NCBI GenBank assembly: GCA_964518635.1
Contig: CAZFGK010000015.1
Location: 1-64,000, forward strand
Reading direction: 5' to 3'
Length of the DNA: 64,000 nucleotides
DNA from: CAZFGK01 sp964518635
GTDB lineage: Bacteria > Zixibacteria > MSB-5A5 > GN15 > FEB-12
The notes below the pieces were generated by a model that saw only the letters and a list, made by a program, of their open reading frames with translations, searched no databases and was not told the DNA's origin. Made by a program: the position numbers and the translations under genes. Shown here in pieces: positions 7,670 to 16,313 of the stretch; the stretch's first letter is position 1; each line of letters begins with the position of its first letter.

Positions 7670-8353
7670 ATGATATCAGATTCTCTGCAAGCCTTGCCTT
7701 CCTCAAAAGGGGGGGGGAGCGATTCGGATCGGGTGAAGCTCGATAGCCGCGAGCGGATTCTTCGCGCTGCGCTGAGCGAATTCGCAGAGGTTGGATTTGA
7801 GGGTGCGCGAGTTGATCGCATAGCCGAACGAGCTGGAATCAACAAGGCGATGCTCTATTATCACTTTGGTGCAAAGGACGAGCTCTACCTTGAATCAGTT
7901 CGTCATCATGTCGAACGGGTAGTACCCAAAATCTGGGCGGGTGTGCGCGAGTCCGTATCACTTGATGAGGCACTCAGCATGCTTGCGGCCGGGCATCTCG
8001 AGCTCTATCGCGCTGCGCCGGAGATTATTCCAATTATTTTGCGTGAAGCGGCGAATCGAAATAGTCGCGTGATGGCGATGATCACGAGTCTGTTTTCGAC
8101 GCAGGGGTTGCCGGAACTCCTGATCGATCATATTACCAAAGAGCAGGAAAAGGGATCGATTCGTAAACTGGATCCACGCTTGATACTGATGAACTTTAGC
8201 CTCTTTTCGGTGAGCTATTATCTCGTGGGGCATGCCTGGATGGGTGTGCTCGGACTCAAGGAGACTCCGGAATTTTTAGATCAACGACGAAAAATGATCG
8301 TTGATGTCTATTTGCACGGGCTTCGCGACCGAACTGCCGAGCAAGCCGCGTGA
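7670..8353 (+). CDS. TetR-family transcriptional regulator
   Basis: A 227-residue regulator with a typical TetR N-terminal helix-turn-helix (residues 24-70: RILRAALSEFAEVGFEGA, then ERAGINKAMLYYHFGAKDELY) and an alpha-helical ligand domain. First gene of a seven-gene exporter operon; its TGA overlaps the GTG of the TolC gene by 4 bp, so it is translationally coupled. The arrangement regulator-adaptor-ATPase-permeases parallels CecR and YbhGFSR of E. coli, where the regulator represses the exporter; local autoregulation through the upstream palindromes is inferred. Confidence 0.9.
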   Translation: MISDSLQALPSSKGGGSDSDRVKLDSRERILRAALSEFAEVGFEGARVDRIAERAGINKAMLYYHFGAKDELYLESVRHHVERVVPKIWAGVRESVSLDEALSMLAAGHLELYRAAPEIIPIILREAANRNSRVMAMITSLFSTQGLPELLIDHITKEQEKGSIRKLDPRLILMNFSLFSVSYYLVGHAWMGVLGLKETPEFLDQRRKMIVDVYLHGLRDRTAEQAA

Positions 8354-9666
8354 TCAGCAAGATTTTTTTCTCAGCACTCACATCCCTAACAATGCTGGCC
8401 GCACTCTGTGCGGCCAGTTTTGCACGTGAGATTACTCTGGCTGAAGTCATGCAGCTTGCAAAAACGCACGCTCCGGCATTGGCTGCAGCTGAAGCGAATG
8501 CACGAGGAGCAATCGCATCACGAAAATCAGTTGAATCAGAACGCTTCGGCGCGATTTCGCTGACGAGCACCGCAGTGTATCAATCAGAAATTTCGTCACT
8601 CAATCTTTCGATTCCGGGTCTTCCTCCTATAAGTAGGGAACTCGGCACGCACGAGAACTTCCAAAACGAACTTCGCTACTCAGTCCCTCTGTGGACTGGG
8701 GGTCGCCTCGGTTCCTCGATTGAGCTTGCAACGGTCAGTGAGTCGATTGCTGAGGCATTGGCGCAGTCAGACACGCTTCGTATTCTCTATCAATCTCATC
8801 TGGAATATTTCAATCTCGCAGCGATGACAGAGAGTGCCCGGCTTGCAGAAGTTGCTCTCGCGCGGGTGCAGAATCTTCAGAAGGAAGTGAATGACCTGTA
8901 TGCAGCAGGGATGTCAGATTCATTGGGGATTATTGAAGCGGAACTGGCAGTCAATCGAGCGGGACACCAATTGATTCAAGCCAAAGATGCGAAACGACGG
9001 GCTGAAATTCGCCTGCTGCAATTGTGTGGCTTGCCAGTGAATGAAGAAATTCGCATTTCAGAAAAGCTTCAGCCGATTCGTAATCTCACGATGTCAGACA
9101 CGGCGAACCTGCGTCCGGAACTCACCGCCGCACAGCGTCGAATCGGGTATGCTGAGACACGAATCGGCCAACAAAAATCAGAATGGTTGCCGACACTCGG
9201 TGCATTTGCAGGGTATTCGTATGGTAAGCCGAATCTTGATCGATTCGGGAATAGCTGGAATGATTATTGGACTGCCGGTGCGCAACTGAGCTGGTCATTC
9301 AGTCCCGGCGGAAAAACCGCTCATTCGATCAGGAGAGCAACGGAAGATCGTGAACATTCGATTCACGAACATAATCGTCTCAGCGAGCAATTCAGAACTG
9401 AAGAACTCATCTCGCGTGAAAAAGTTTCAGCAGCAGCAACCAGTCATCAGATTCAGCAGGAAAGAGCCGAGCTTCGATCTGATGCCTTCCGGTTGTCGCA
9501 GATTCAGTTTCGGGAGGGAATTCTCTCTGCGACGCGACTTTTCGATACCGAACAACTCTTGAGCGAAGCCGAACTCTCTGCTGCTCTCTCACTGATCGAC
9601 TGGTATGCTGCACGAAGCGGCTACTGGTATGCGCTGGGATCATCACGTCTGCAACAAGGGCTCTAG
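8350..9666 (+). CDS. TolC-type outer membrane efflux protein
   Basis: A 438-residue outer-membrane factor. It begins at GTG overlapping the TetR stop, with a signal peptide (residues 1-25, ending AASFARE) and two long alpha-helical OEP repeats rich in Glu/Ala/Arg (about 60-240 and 270-430). It would form the trimeric outer-membrane channel of the exporter encoded by the following genes. Length and layout fit the TolC superfamily; substrate cannot be read from it. Confidence 0.88.
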   Translation: MISKIFFSALTSLTMLAALCAASFAREITLAEVMQLAKTHAPALAAAEANARGAIASRKSVESERFGAISLTSTAVYQSEISSLNLSIPGLPPISRELGTHENFQNELRYSVPLWTGGRLGSSIELATVSESIAEALAQSDTLRILYQSHLEYFNLAAMTESARLAEVALARVQNLQKEVNDLYAAGMSDSLGIIEAELAVNRAGHQLIQAKDAKRRAEIRLLQLCGLPVNEEIRISEKLQPIRNLTMSDTANLRPELTAAQRRIGYAETRIGQQKSEWLPTLGAFAGYSYGKPNLDRFGNSWNDYWTAGAQLSWSFSPGGKTAHSIRRATEDREHSIHEHNRLSEQFRTEELISREKVSAAATSHQIQQERAELRSDAFRLSQIQFREGILSATRLFDTEQLLSEAELSAALSLIDWYAARSGYWYALGSSRLQQGL

Positions 9667-9682
9667 GACAGAGGATAAAGAT

Positions 9683-10597
9683 ATGAGAATGTTGTTTTTG
9701 ATGATTCGTTTCGTGACACCTCTGTGCATGGCGATTCTTTTTCTGCTAACTGCGACAGGCTGCTCGAAAGGGGATGCGAGCTTACTCAGCGGTTCAGGAT
9801 TTGTTGAGGCCGACGAAGTGATGCTCTCTGCTGAGATCGGTGGACGTATTGAGGAATTGCGCGCCGTGGAGAGTGGGTCAGTCAGACGCGGGGATACACT
9901 TGCAGTCATCGATACTACCAGCATCGATCTGGAGCTTGCATCACTCGATGCCGGTATTCAGGTGGCAACCGGACGAATCGAATCGGCGCGCACGCAGTTA
10001 TCACGCGCGCGTGAGACTGAACGATTCTCGATACAAGAGCGTGATAGAATCGAAAAACTCGCGGCCTCCGGTACCACCACCCAAAGGCAGCTTGATCAGT
10101 TGCGATATGAAGAGAAACAGGCAAAACTCGGGGCTTCATCAGCACAGTCCGCACTGAACACTGCTGAGCAGGAGGTTGCTCGCTTGCAGGTCGACTACAA
10201 GCGACTGCTGCGTCGCAGGCAGGATTGCTTTCCGATCTCTCCGATAGATGGAATCGTTCTGGAAAAACTGGTCGAGCGTGGGGAACTTGCTGCACCCGGA
10301 AAAGGGCTTTTCAAACTAGCTGCCCTTGATACGGTGAAAGTCAAAATCTATCTCGGTACCGCTGCTCTCACTAGATTGAAGACAGGTGATCGGGTAAGTA
10401 TTAGCACTGAAACTGGCGGTTCGACTCATCAGGGAATGATATCGATGATCGCCGATGAGGCGGAGTTCGCTCCAAAGAATGTCCAGACTGCGGAATCTCG
10501 CGCTGATCTTGTCTATGCGATTACTATCATAGTATCTAATCAAGATTATAAACTGAAAATCGGCATGCCGGTCTTTGTGACAGCGGCTGCAAAATAA
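9683..10597 (+). CDS. HlyD-type periplasmic adaptor lipoprotein
   Basis: Membrane-fusion protein of 304 residues joining the ABC permease to TolC. I chose the ATG at 9683, which gives a lipoprotein signal (MRMLFLMIRF..., lipobox LTATGC with Cys near residue 24), over upstream in-frame starts inside the TolC gene. After the Cys comes a biotinyl-lipoyl half motif (ADEVMLSAEIGGRIEEL), a coiled-coil hairpin (about residues 80-170), the returning lipoyl half (PISPIDGIVLEKLVERGE) and a beta-barrel domain. Its role and order in the operon match YbhG. Confidence 0.9.
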   Translation: MRMLFLMIRFVTPLCMAILFLLTATGCSKGDASLLSGSGFVEADEVMLSAEIGGRIEELRAVESGSVRRGDTLAVIDTTSIDLELASLDAGIQVATGRIESARTQLSRARETERFSIQERDRIEKLAASGTTTQRQLDQLRYEEKQAKLGASSAQSALNTAEQEVARLQVDYKRLLRRRQDCFPISPIDGIVLEKLVERGELAAPGKGLFKLAALDTVKVKIYLGTAALTRLKTGDRVSISTETGGSTHQGMISMIADEAEFAPKNVQTAESRADLVYAITIIVSNQDYKLKIGMPVFVTAAAK

Positions 10598-10617
10598 ACG
10601 GAACGCAGACAATTCCG

Positions 10618-11538
10618 ATGTCTTTTCTTACGGTCCAGAATCTCAAGAAGAGCTATGGAAAGACCGTCGCTCTACACGGAATCGATCTACAGATCGAAAA
10701 AGGTGCGATTGTAGGCTTGATTGGACCGGACGGTGCTGGTAAGACAACGACGATGCGAATTCTCTGCGGTCTGATCGATCCGGATTCGGGTACAGGCAAT
10801 TTCGAAACGGTCAATCTCTTCGGCGACCGAAAAGGACTGAACGCTCGAATCGGTTACATGCCGCAGAATTTCTCACTCTATCCTGATCTGACCGTCGAAG
10901 AGAATATGAGATTCTATGCCGATCTTTTCAAAGTTCGGGGGGATGAGTTTCGCAGCAAGCGAGATCGATTGTATGAATTCTCACAGCTCGGACCATTTCG
11001 TGATCGTCGATCGGGCGCACTCTCAGGCGGAATGAAGCAGAAGCTGGCCCTTTCGTGCGCGCTGATGCGAGACCCGGATGTTCTCATTCTCGACGAACCA
11101 ACCACCGGTGTCGATCCGTTATCCAGACGACAATTCTGGGAACTCCTCTTTCAACTCCGTTCAAGTGGTGCTACTATACTTGTCGCGACACCCTATATGG
11201 ACGAAGCGAGCAAGGCTGATCTCGTCCTATTTCTGGCCGAGGGGGAGATTATCGCACGTGGTACTCCTGAAGAGATCAGCAGGAGCTATATCGGATCAGT
11301 CTATGAATTGTCGAGACAGCTTTCAAATGTCCAAATCGATGAAATCAATCAGCAAACTGGAATCCGAGCTCGCCGTTTCGGAGCATCGGTACATCTCGCT
11401 TTCCAGCCGAACCAGACAATTGCCGAGCATCGCAACGTCCTCGAACAAGTCGGAATCCAGCTTGGTGAACTTCAACAGGTACATCCATCACTTGAAGATC
11501 GCTTTCTCCAGTTGATTCAGCAGGAGCAGAGTGCATGA
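10618..11538 (+). CDS. ABC exporter ATPase, first of a pair (YbhF N-half-like)
   Basis: ATPase of 306 residues. Walker A GPDGAGKTT, signature LSGGMKQ and Walker B LILDEPTTGVDP are canonical, but the switch-region His is replaced: the sequence reads VATPYMDEA where a functional site has TTHYMDEA. In E. coli the equivalent N-terminal half of YbhF is also atypical there. A 70-residue C-terminal extension follows the nucleotide-binding domain. The gene overlaps the second ATPase by 4 bp, consistent with a 1:1 heterodimer. Confidence 0.92.
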   Translation: MSFLTVQNLKKSYGKTVALHGIDLQIEKGAIVGLIGPDGAGKTTTMRILCGLIDPDSGTGNFETVNLFGDRKGLNARIGYMPQNFSLYPDLTVEENMRFYADLFKVRGDEFRSKRDRLYEFSQLGPFRDRRSGALSGGMKQKLALSCALMRDPDVLILDEPTTGVDPLSRRQFWELLFQLRSSGATILVATPYMDEASKADLVLFLAEGEIIARGTPEEISRSYIGSVYELSRQLSNVQIDEINQQTGIRARRFGASVHLAFQPNQTIAEHRNVLEQVGIQLGELQQVHPSLEDRFLQLIQQEQSA

Positions 11539-12296
11539 CTGCTGAAACGAGACAGATTGTCGTTTCGACAAAACATCTGACCAGGCGATTTGGCTCATTT
11601 ACCGCTGTCGATGCAATCAGCTTGTCTGTCTATCAGGGAGAAATTTTCGGCTTTCTTGGTGCGAATGGGGCGGGAAAAACTACCGCCATCCGTATGCTGT
11701 GTGGACTCTTGTTGCCGACTTCGGGAGACGGAACTGTTCTCTCGTTCGATATTAATCGTGACACCGAGAAGATTAAGCGAGCGATTGGCTACATGTCGCA
11801 GAAATTCTCACTCTATCCGGATTTGACCGGTCGCGAAAACATGTCGTTTTACGCCGACGCGTACGGACTCGACAAATCATTTCGAGAGCGGCGTGTTTCG
11901 GAGATAAGTGCGCAGTTAGAACTCAGCGGATTTCTTGATGAACCGTGCGGAAAGTTACCGTTGGGCTGGCGCCAGCGACTTGCACTCGGCGTTTCAATTT
12001 TACACGAACCGAAGCTACTATTCCTGGATGAACCGACGGCGGGAGTGGATCCGGAGTTTCGCAGAAGATTCTGGACACTTCTGTATGGTCTCTCTGATAG
12101 TGGCACGACGATCTTCGTGACTACTCACTACATGGACGAAGCGGAATACTGTCATCGGATTTCGATTATGGATCAGGGTAAGATAATCACCATCGGAAAT
12201 CCTCAAGAACTAAAACGTGAGCATGAGCAGACAAGTCTTGATGATCTGTTTATTTCTCTGGTCCGACGGGATGAACAGAAAATGGATGTGCGTTGA
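11535..12296 (+). CDS. ABC exporter ATPase, second of a pair (YbhF C-half-like)
   Basis: ATPase of 253 residues with canonical Walker A (GANGAGKTT), Walker B (LLFLDEPTAGVDP) and switch His (VTTHYMDEA), but a changed signature: LPLGWRQ in place of LSGGQ. With the first ATPase, the missing His and the altered signature would fall on the same composite nucleotide site, leaving one canonical and one degenerate site. The TGA overlaps the ATG of the first permease by one base. Confidence 0.92.
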   Translation: MTAETRQIVVSTKHLTRRFGSFTAVDAISLSVYQGEIFGFLGANGAGKTTAIRMLCGLLLPTSGDGTVLSFDINRDTEKIKRAIGYMSQKFSLYPDLTGRENMSFYADAYGLDKSFRERRVSEISAQLELSGFLDEPCGKLPLGWRQRLALGVSILHEPKLLFLDEPTAGVDPEFRRRFWTLLYGLSDSGTTIFVTTHYMDEAEYCHRISIMDQGKIITIGNPQELKREHEQTSLDDLFISLVRRDEQKMDVR

Positions 12297-13402
12297 TGCA
12301 TCGACTGATCGCCATCGCACAGAAGGAATTCTATCACATTTTTCGTGATCCACGATCATTGTTTATCGTATTGGCGATGCCGGTCTTGATGACCTTCATG
12401 TATGGCTACGCCATCAATCTGGACATCGAACATGTCCGTTTAGTTGTTGTTGATGAAGATCAGAGCACCGCTTCACGAGAGCTTCGTGACAAACTCTACG
12501 GGTCAGGAAGATTTCGTCAGCCGGATTTGCTAGTAGATGTTACAAATCCTCATGCAATACTGCGAGCTGCAAGAACCGATGGAGTTCTTCAGATTCCACA
12601 AGGTTTTAGCAGGGGGATGGAACAGCGGGAGGATTTTCGTCTTCAGTTGTTGGTCGACGGAGCAGACGGAAATCTTGCAGCGGCGGTAAATGCTTACACT
12701 GGCACAGTGCTCAATGCCTATCTCATGGAGAAGCTCCTCCCTAATCAGGAGCTGCCGGGAATACAGCTGTCGCAGCAGGTGCTCTATAATCCGGATCTAA
12801 AGTCTTCACACTTTTTTGTGCCGGGGCTTTTGTCAGTCATTCTCATGCTAATCTCTGGGCTGCTGACTTCGATTACAATTGCAAGAGAGCGTGAAGTAGG
12901 AACGCTTGAACAGCTCCTGACCACACCGGTGAGACCACACGAGATATTGTTTGGTAAACTCATCCCATACTTCGTCATTGCCCTTGTTGACACGGCGTTG
13001 GTTATCGGACTTGCCCGATTTGTCTTTGATGTTCCGTTTCGAGGCTCTGCCCTTTTGCTCATCGGAAGCAGCGTGGTCTATATCTCAGCCGCACTTTCAA
13101 TCGGCATACTCATCTCGACAGTCGCAAAAACTCAACTCGTCGCAATGCTTCTTGCATCGACCGCCACACTCATGCCTTCGGTCATGCTCTCAGGGTTTGT
13201 CTTTGCAATCAAGAATATGCCAGTGCCCTTGCAGTACCTGAGTAATATCATCCCGGCAAAACATTTTGTGATTATTCTTCGAGGGGTGATGCTGAAGGGG
13301 AGTCCGGCCTCGCTGCTTGTCCTTCAGGTTCTTTTCTTGTTCATCATCATGGCGGTGCTTCTCACCATTGCGCTTCGGCGATTCAACACCAAGGTGGCGT
13401 GA
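12296..13402 (+). CDS. ABC-2 type permease (YbhS-like)
   Basis: Inner-membrane permease of 368 residues from the ATG at 12296, which overlaps the ATPase stop (TGATG); a TTG one codon earlier is less likely. One N-terminal helix (IVLAMPVLMTFMYGYAI) is followed by a large periplasmic domain (about 45-170) and five or six helices. The cytoplasmic AREREVGTLEQLLTTP segment between helices 2 and 3 is the conserved ABC-2 coupling motif. It pairs with the next permease. Confidence 0.92.
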   Translation: MHRLIAIAQKEFYHIFRDPRSLFIVLAMPVLMTFMYGYAINLDIEHVRLVVVDEDQSTASRELRDKLYGSGRFRQPDLLVDVTNPHAILRAARTDGVLQIPQGFSRGMEQREDFRLQLLVDGADGNLAAAVNAYTGTVLNAYLMEKLLPNQELPGIQLSQQVLYNPDLKSSHFFVPGLLSVILMLISGLLTSITIAREREVGTLEQLLTTPVRPHEILFGKLIPYFVIALVDTALVIGLARFVFDVPFRGSALLLIGSSVVYISAALSIGILISTVAKTQLVAMLLASTATLMPSVMLSGFVFAIKNMPVPLQYLSNIIPAKHFVIILRGVMLKGSPASLLVLQVLFLFIIMAVLLTIALRRFNTKVA

Positions 13403-13404
13403 GG

Positions 13405-14550
13405 ATGAGATATTTTATTCAGTCAATTCTTGGTGTCGTGAGAAAAGAATTCATCCAGATTCGCCGCGATCCAATGACACTTCGAATGATTTTTGTACTT
13501 CCACTTATTCAGTTGCTGATTCTTGGAAATGTCGTGAATACCGATGTGAAGAATATCGCGCTCGATATCTATGACTACGATCAATCGGGTGAATCTCGTC
13601 GCTATGTCGATGCATTTCGTCCGGGAGGGTATTTCACACCGACCACTATTGTCGGAAGTGTGATTGATCTCCGTGCGACAGAGAAAGGGGCCTGGCCCCT
13701 CTGGGAGTGTGAGAACCGTTTTCGACGGGGCGAAGCCGATATGGCGATTGTCATTCCGCCCGGCTTTTCAGAAAAGCTGAGTAGACGAGAATCAGTCGAT
13801 GTTGGTCTGGTAGTCGACGGCGCAGACGCAAATCGTGCTCGAGCCGGATTCGGCTATGCGGCCGCAATCACACGAGAAGTAAATCAGGAGTTTATCAATT
13901 TCCAGCCCCCAATCACAATCTCCGTGCAAAACAAATTCAATCCAGAAGGGAAATCGGTCTATTTCATGGTCCCCGGAATTCTTGCGACGCTGTTGACGAC
14001 GATCACCGTCATGCTTACTGCGATGGGGATTGTGCGCGAACGTGAGATGGGAACACTTGAACAGGTCATGGTCACCCCAATCAGTAGCAGTGCACTTCTC
14101 ATGGGGAAGGTCATCGCCTTTGCGACACTTGGGTTGATCGAAATGGGGGTAGGTCTCGCGTTTGGTATATTGGTGTTTGGCGTTCCATTTGTGGGTTCGC
14201 CGTTCTTGTTGTTGGGGCTTTCCCTACTCTATCTGCTTACGACGCTTGGGATCGGGATATTTTTCTCCACAATTACGAGCACACAGCAGCAGGCGATGTT
14301 TGTCGGCTGGTTTTTCTCCATTTTTGTGATTCTGACTTCTGGTTTTTTTACGCCAATCGCCAACATGCCCGACTGGCTACAAGAGGTAACCCGACTCAAT
14401 CCAATGCGCTACTTCATGTCGATTGTGCGGGCAATCATGATGCGGGGAGCTGGTTTTCAGGAGCTCATCAGCGAGATAACAACATTGGCTGCCTATGGCG
14501 TGGTGATTTTTGGCATCGCGGCGATGAGATTTCACAAACGGGTGAATTAG
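13405..14550 (+). CDS. ABC-2 type permease (YbhR-like)
   Basis: Second permease, 381 residues, same architecture: N-terminal helix, periplasmic domain, then REREMGTLEQVMVTP and a bundle of five helices. The ATG at 13405 has an AAGGTGG 7 bp upstream; the GTG at 13399 overlapping the previous stop is the alternative. Last gene of the exporter operon. Likely substrates of such systems (hydrophobic drugs, organic ions) cannot be decided from sequence. Confidence 0.92.
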   Translation: MRYFIQSILGVVRKEFIQIRRDPMTLRMIFVLPLIQLLILGNVVNTDVKNIALDIYDYDQSGESRRYVDAFRPGGYFTPTTIVGSVIDLRATEKGAWPLWECENRFRRGEADMAIVIPPGFSEKLSRRESVDVGLVVDGADANRARAGFGYAAAITREVNQEFINFQPPITISVQNKFNPEGKSVYFMVPGILATLLTTITVMLTAMGIVREREMGTLEQVMVTPISSSALLMGKVIAFATLGLIEMGVGLAFGILVFGVPFVGSPFLLLGLSLLYLLTTLGIGIFFSTITSTQQQAMFVGWFFSIFVILTSGFFTPIANMPDWLQEVTRLNPMRYFMSIVRAIMMRGAGFQELISEITTLAAYGVVIFGIAAMRFHKRVN

Positions 14551-14610
14551 AATATTTCGCAACTGAGAAGTTGAACTCGCTCGGCAAGCATCATTGAGTT
14601 ATCTTTCCCC

Positions 14611-15528
14611 ATGCGAATATTGATAGCAGGCTCAACTGGACTCGTCGGAACAGCACTCGTCGAAAAGTTGATCTCGCGCGGAGATACCGTCGTGCGACTT
14701 CTCCGCCCGGGAAGTGTCCTCACATCATCAACAGAAACCGAGTCAATCCCATGGGAGCCGGAGAGGGGGAAGGTCTCTCTTGCCGCGCTCGAAGGATTCG
14801 ATGTTTTTATCAATCTCGCCGGTTCGAGTATCGCCATCTGGCCCTACAACGAAGAAAACAAACGACTCATTCATAATAGCCGAGTAGCGTCAACATCGAT
14901 CCTTGCGCATGGAATGACCCGCCTGAAAACACCACCAAAGATATTCATCTCCGCATCAGCGGTCGGTTTCTATGGAAGCAGAGGGGACGAGAAGCTCACC
15001 GAGCAGGAGTGGCCGGGGAGGTCTTTTCTCTCAGATGTAGCGTCGGCATGGGAGCAATCTGCAAAACCAGCTCGTGAACTTGGCGTTCGAGTAGTGCATC
15101 CACGGCTTGGTATCATATTGAGTCAGAAGGGGGGAGTGCTCCAAAAAATGCTGACTCCGTTTAGGCTGGGTCTTGGCGCGCAGCTTGGTGATGGAAAACA
15201 ATACATGAGCTGGGTCGGACTTGATGATGTCATCGCATCGCTCCTGTTTATGTTGGATCATCAAGAACTCGACGGCGGTGTGAATGTTGTCGCACCAAAC
15301 CCCGTCACCAATGCCGAGTTCACAAAGATACTGGCGAAGAGTCTGCATCGCGTGGCATTCATGCGCGCTCCTGCAGGAATCTTACGAGGGATATTTGGCG
15401 AGATGGGACAGGAGTTGTTTCTAACTTCAATTCGTGGCGTACCGGAGAAGTTGCAGCAGACGGGGTTTAGATTTGATTCAGCTGATCTTTCGACGTTCTT
15501 CGAGAAGGAACTACGCACGAATCGGTAG
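14611..15528 (+). CDS. TIGR01777-type NAD(P)-dependent epimerase (YfcH-like SDR)
   Basis: A 305-residue extended short-chain dehydrogenase. The nucleotide-binding start GSTGLVGTALV (residues 7-17), the family hallmark VFINLAG (about 70-76), SASAVGFYG (about 109-117) and the C-terminal DUF1731 segment with PxP(A/P)xxLR are all visible. Members are common, are named nucleoside-diphosphate sugar epimerases, and have no firm biochemical role. It starts 60 bp after the exporter operon. Confidence 0.85.
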   Translation: MRILIAGSTGLVGTALVEKLISRGDTVVRLLRPGSVLTSSTETESIPWEPERGKVSLAALEGFDVFINLAGSSIAIWPYNEENKRLIHNSRVASTSILAHGMTRLKTPPKIFISASAVGFYGSRGDEKLTEQEWPGRSFLSDVASAWEQSAKPARELGVRVVHPRLGIILSQKGGVLQKMLTPFRLGLGAQLGDGKQYMSWVGLDDVIASLLFMLDHQELDGGVNVVAPNPVTNAEFTKILAKSLHRVAFMRAPAGILRGIFGEMGQELFLTSIRGVPEKLQQTGFRFDSADLSTFFEKELRTNR

Positions 15529-15641
15529 CTCGCCCCTTAAGGGGTGGATTACCAAATTTTCACAATGTGCGTCTGTGTGAGGCAGACGCCCACGTCTGCC
15601 CCTCTCTTCACCCTGAGCCTGTCGAAGGGTCTTCTTTCTTC
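15529..15641. repeat. palindromic repeat units, first block
   Basis: Three units in series after the epimerase stop: CGCCCCTTAAGGGGTGGATTACCAAA family (15529-15557), GGCAGACGCCCACGTCTGCC (15581-15604) and TCACCCTGAGCCTGTCGAAGGGT (15608-15631). The last is the HPEPVEG-type palindrome. The same order (this palindrome, then the 139-bp element) recurs at 18251-18423. Confidence 0.75.
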
Positions 15642-15780
15642 GGCGCCCCACTGCGAAGATTCGTGAAGCGAATCGAGCGGTGGGTTCCTGGTCTGTGTTC
15701 CTTCACGATACATTCTGTTTCAGAAATAAAGACCGGGAACCCACCGCTGGCCTCCTCCGGAGTCTGCGCAGTGAGGCACC
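15642..15780. repeat. 139-bp nested palindromic element, copy 1
   Basis: Outer arms GGCGCCCCACTGCG (15642-15655) and CGCAGTGAGGCACC (15767-15780) pair with two mismatches. Inside are a small hairpin GATTCG-TGAAG-CGAATC, a long central stem AGCGGTGGGTTCCTGGTC (15676-15693) against GACCGGGAACCCACCGCT (15731-15748), and a CTCCGGAG hairpin. Folded, the element is cloverleaf-like. Copy 2 lies at 18285 and a right half at 5795. Confidence 0.75.
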
Positions 15781-15960
15781 AGGATGAAGAGGTGAGGTGT
15801 CTACATGTTGAATGCGGACTACGTATTCCGCCTCTAAAGGGGCTGGCTACTAAATCTATCTACGATATGGTTCATTGCATTCTCCGCCCCTAAAGGGGCT
15901 GGCTTCCAAACTACCACCCATCTTCTCACCCTGATTCGCCGCGGCGGATCGAAGGGGGAC
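15781..15960. repeat. palindromic repeat units, second block
   Basis: Two further CCGCC(C/T)CTAAAGGGGCTGG units, each followed by CT(A/T)C(T/C)AAA-like tails (15829-15857 and 15883-15911), and a diverged CACCCTGATTCGCCGCGGCGGATCGAAGGG unit (15925-15955, written here only as a family member). Nothing coding is supported. Confidence 0.6.
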
Positions 15961-16009
15961 GTCTGATTACATCGACCTCACTTTTCGGTTATCACCAAAA
16001 AATTTCATC

Positions 16010-16037
16010 TTGACACATCATCTCCCCTGTATATACT
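16010..16037 (+). promoter_or_regulatory. sigma-70-type promoter of the AsnRS-like gene
   Basis: TTGACA (16010-16015), 16-bp spacer, TATACT (16032-16037). A good vegetative promoter by eye, at the right-hand edge of the repeat block, giving a leader of about 270 nt. Confidence 0.65.
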
Positions 16038-16043
16038 GCACCC

Positions 16044-16313
16044 TCAGCACGACAACTGAATCGTGAACACGCAGCCCAGTCGGCGAGACCGACGCGGTAC
16101 GAGAGTATCAGGTTGCAATAACCACTGCGCATTAATACTCGACTGTGAGCGAGTGATGCCAGGTGAAAGGATCGGCGTTGCCTACGCCTTCTCATTCTTA
16201 TCAATCTCATTTGCGCTATTCATGCATCGCGCGACACTCCTTCCCTCCCGAACACGCAAACGAGTCAATTCAACATATTCACACATCATACACAGAGGGA
16301 AAGGAACCAAAAC
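16044..16313 (+). promoter_or_regulatory. long structured 5' leader, class unknown
   Basis: Between the promoter and the start codon lie successive local hairpins: GTCGG-CGAGA-CCGAC, GGTT-GCAAT-AACC, ACTCG...CGAGT and GGCGT-TGCCT-ACGCC, plus possible long-range CGAGAGTAT with ATACTCG pairing. I compared it with T-box, SAM, TPP, lysine, glycine, glutamine and cyclic dinucleotide riboswitch cores from memory and found no match. An amino-acid-responsive leader would make sense for the gene, but this is inference. Confidence 0.4.

Noticed and set aside
15567..15893. Open frame of about 108 codons with HPEPVEG peptide
   Set aside because: It is translated from the intergenic palindromic repeats, has no RBS, and the same peptide is a known spurious product of this repeat.
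16044..16313. T-box or known riboswitch before the AsnRS-like gene
   Set aside because: No T-box antiterminator sequence and no conserved core of the riboswitch classes I can recall; only generic hairpins are present.
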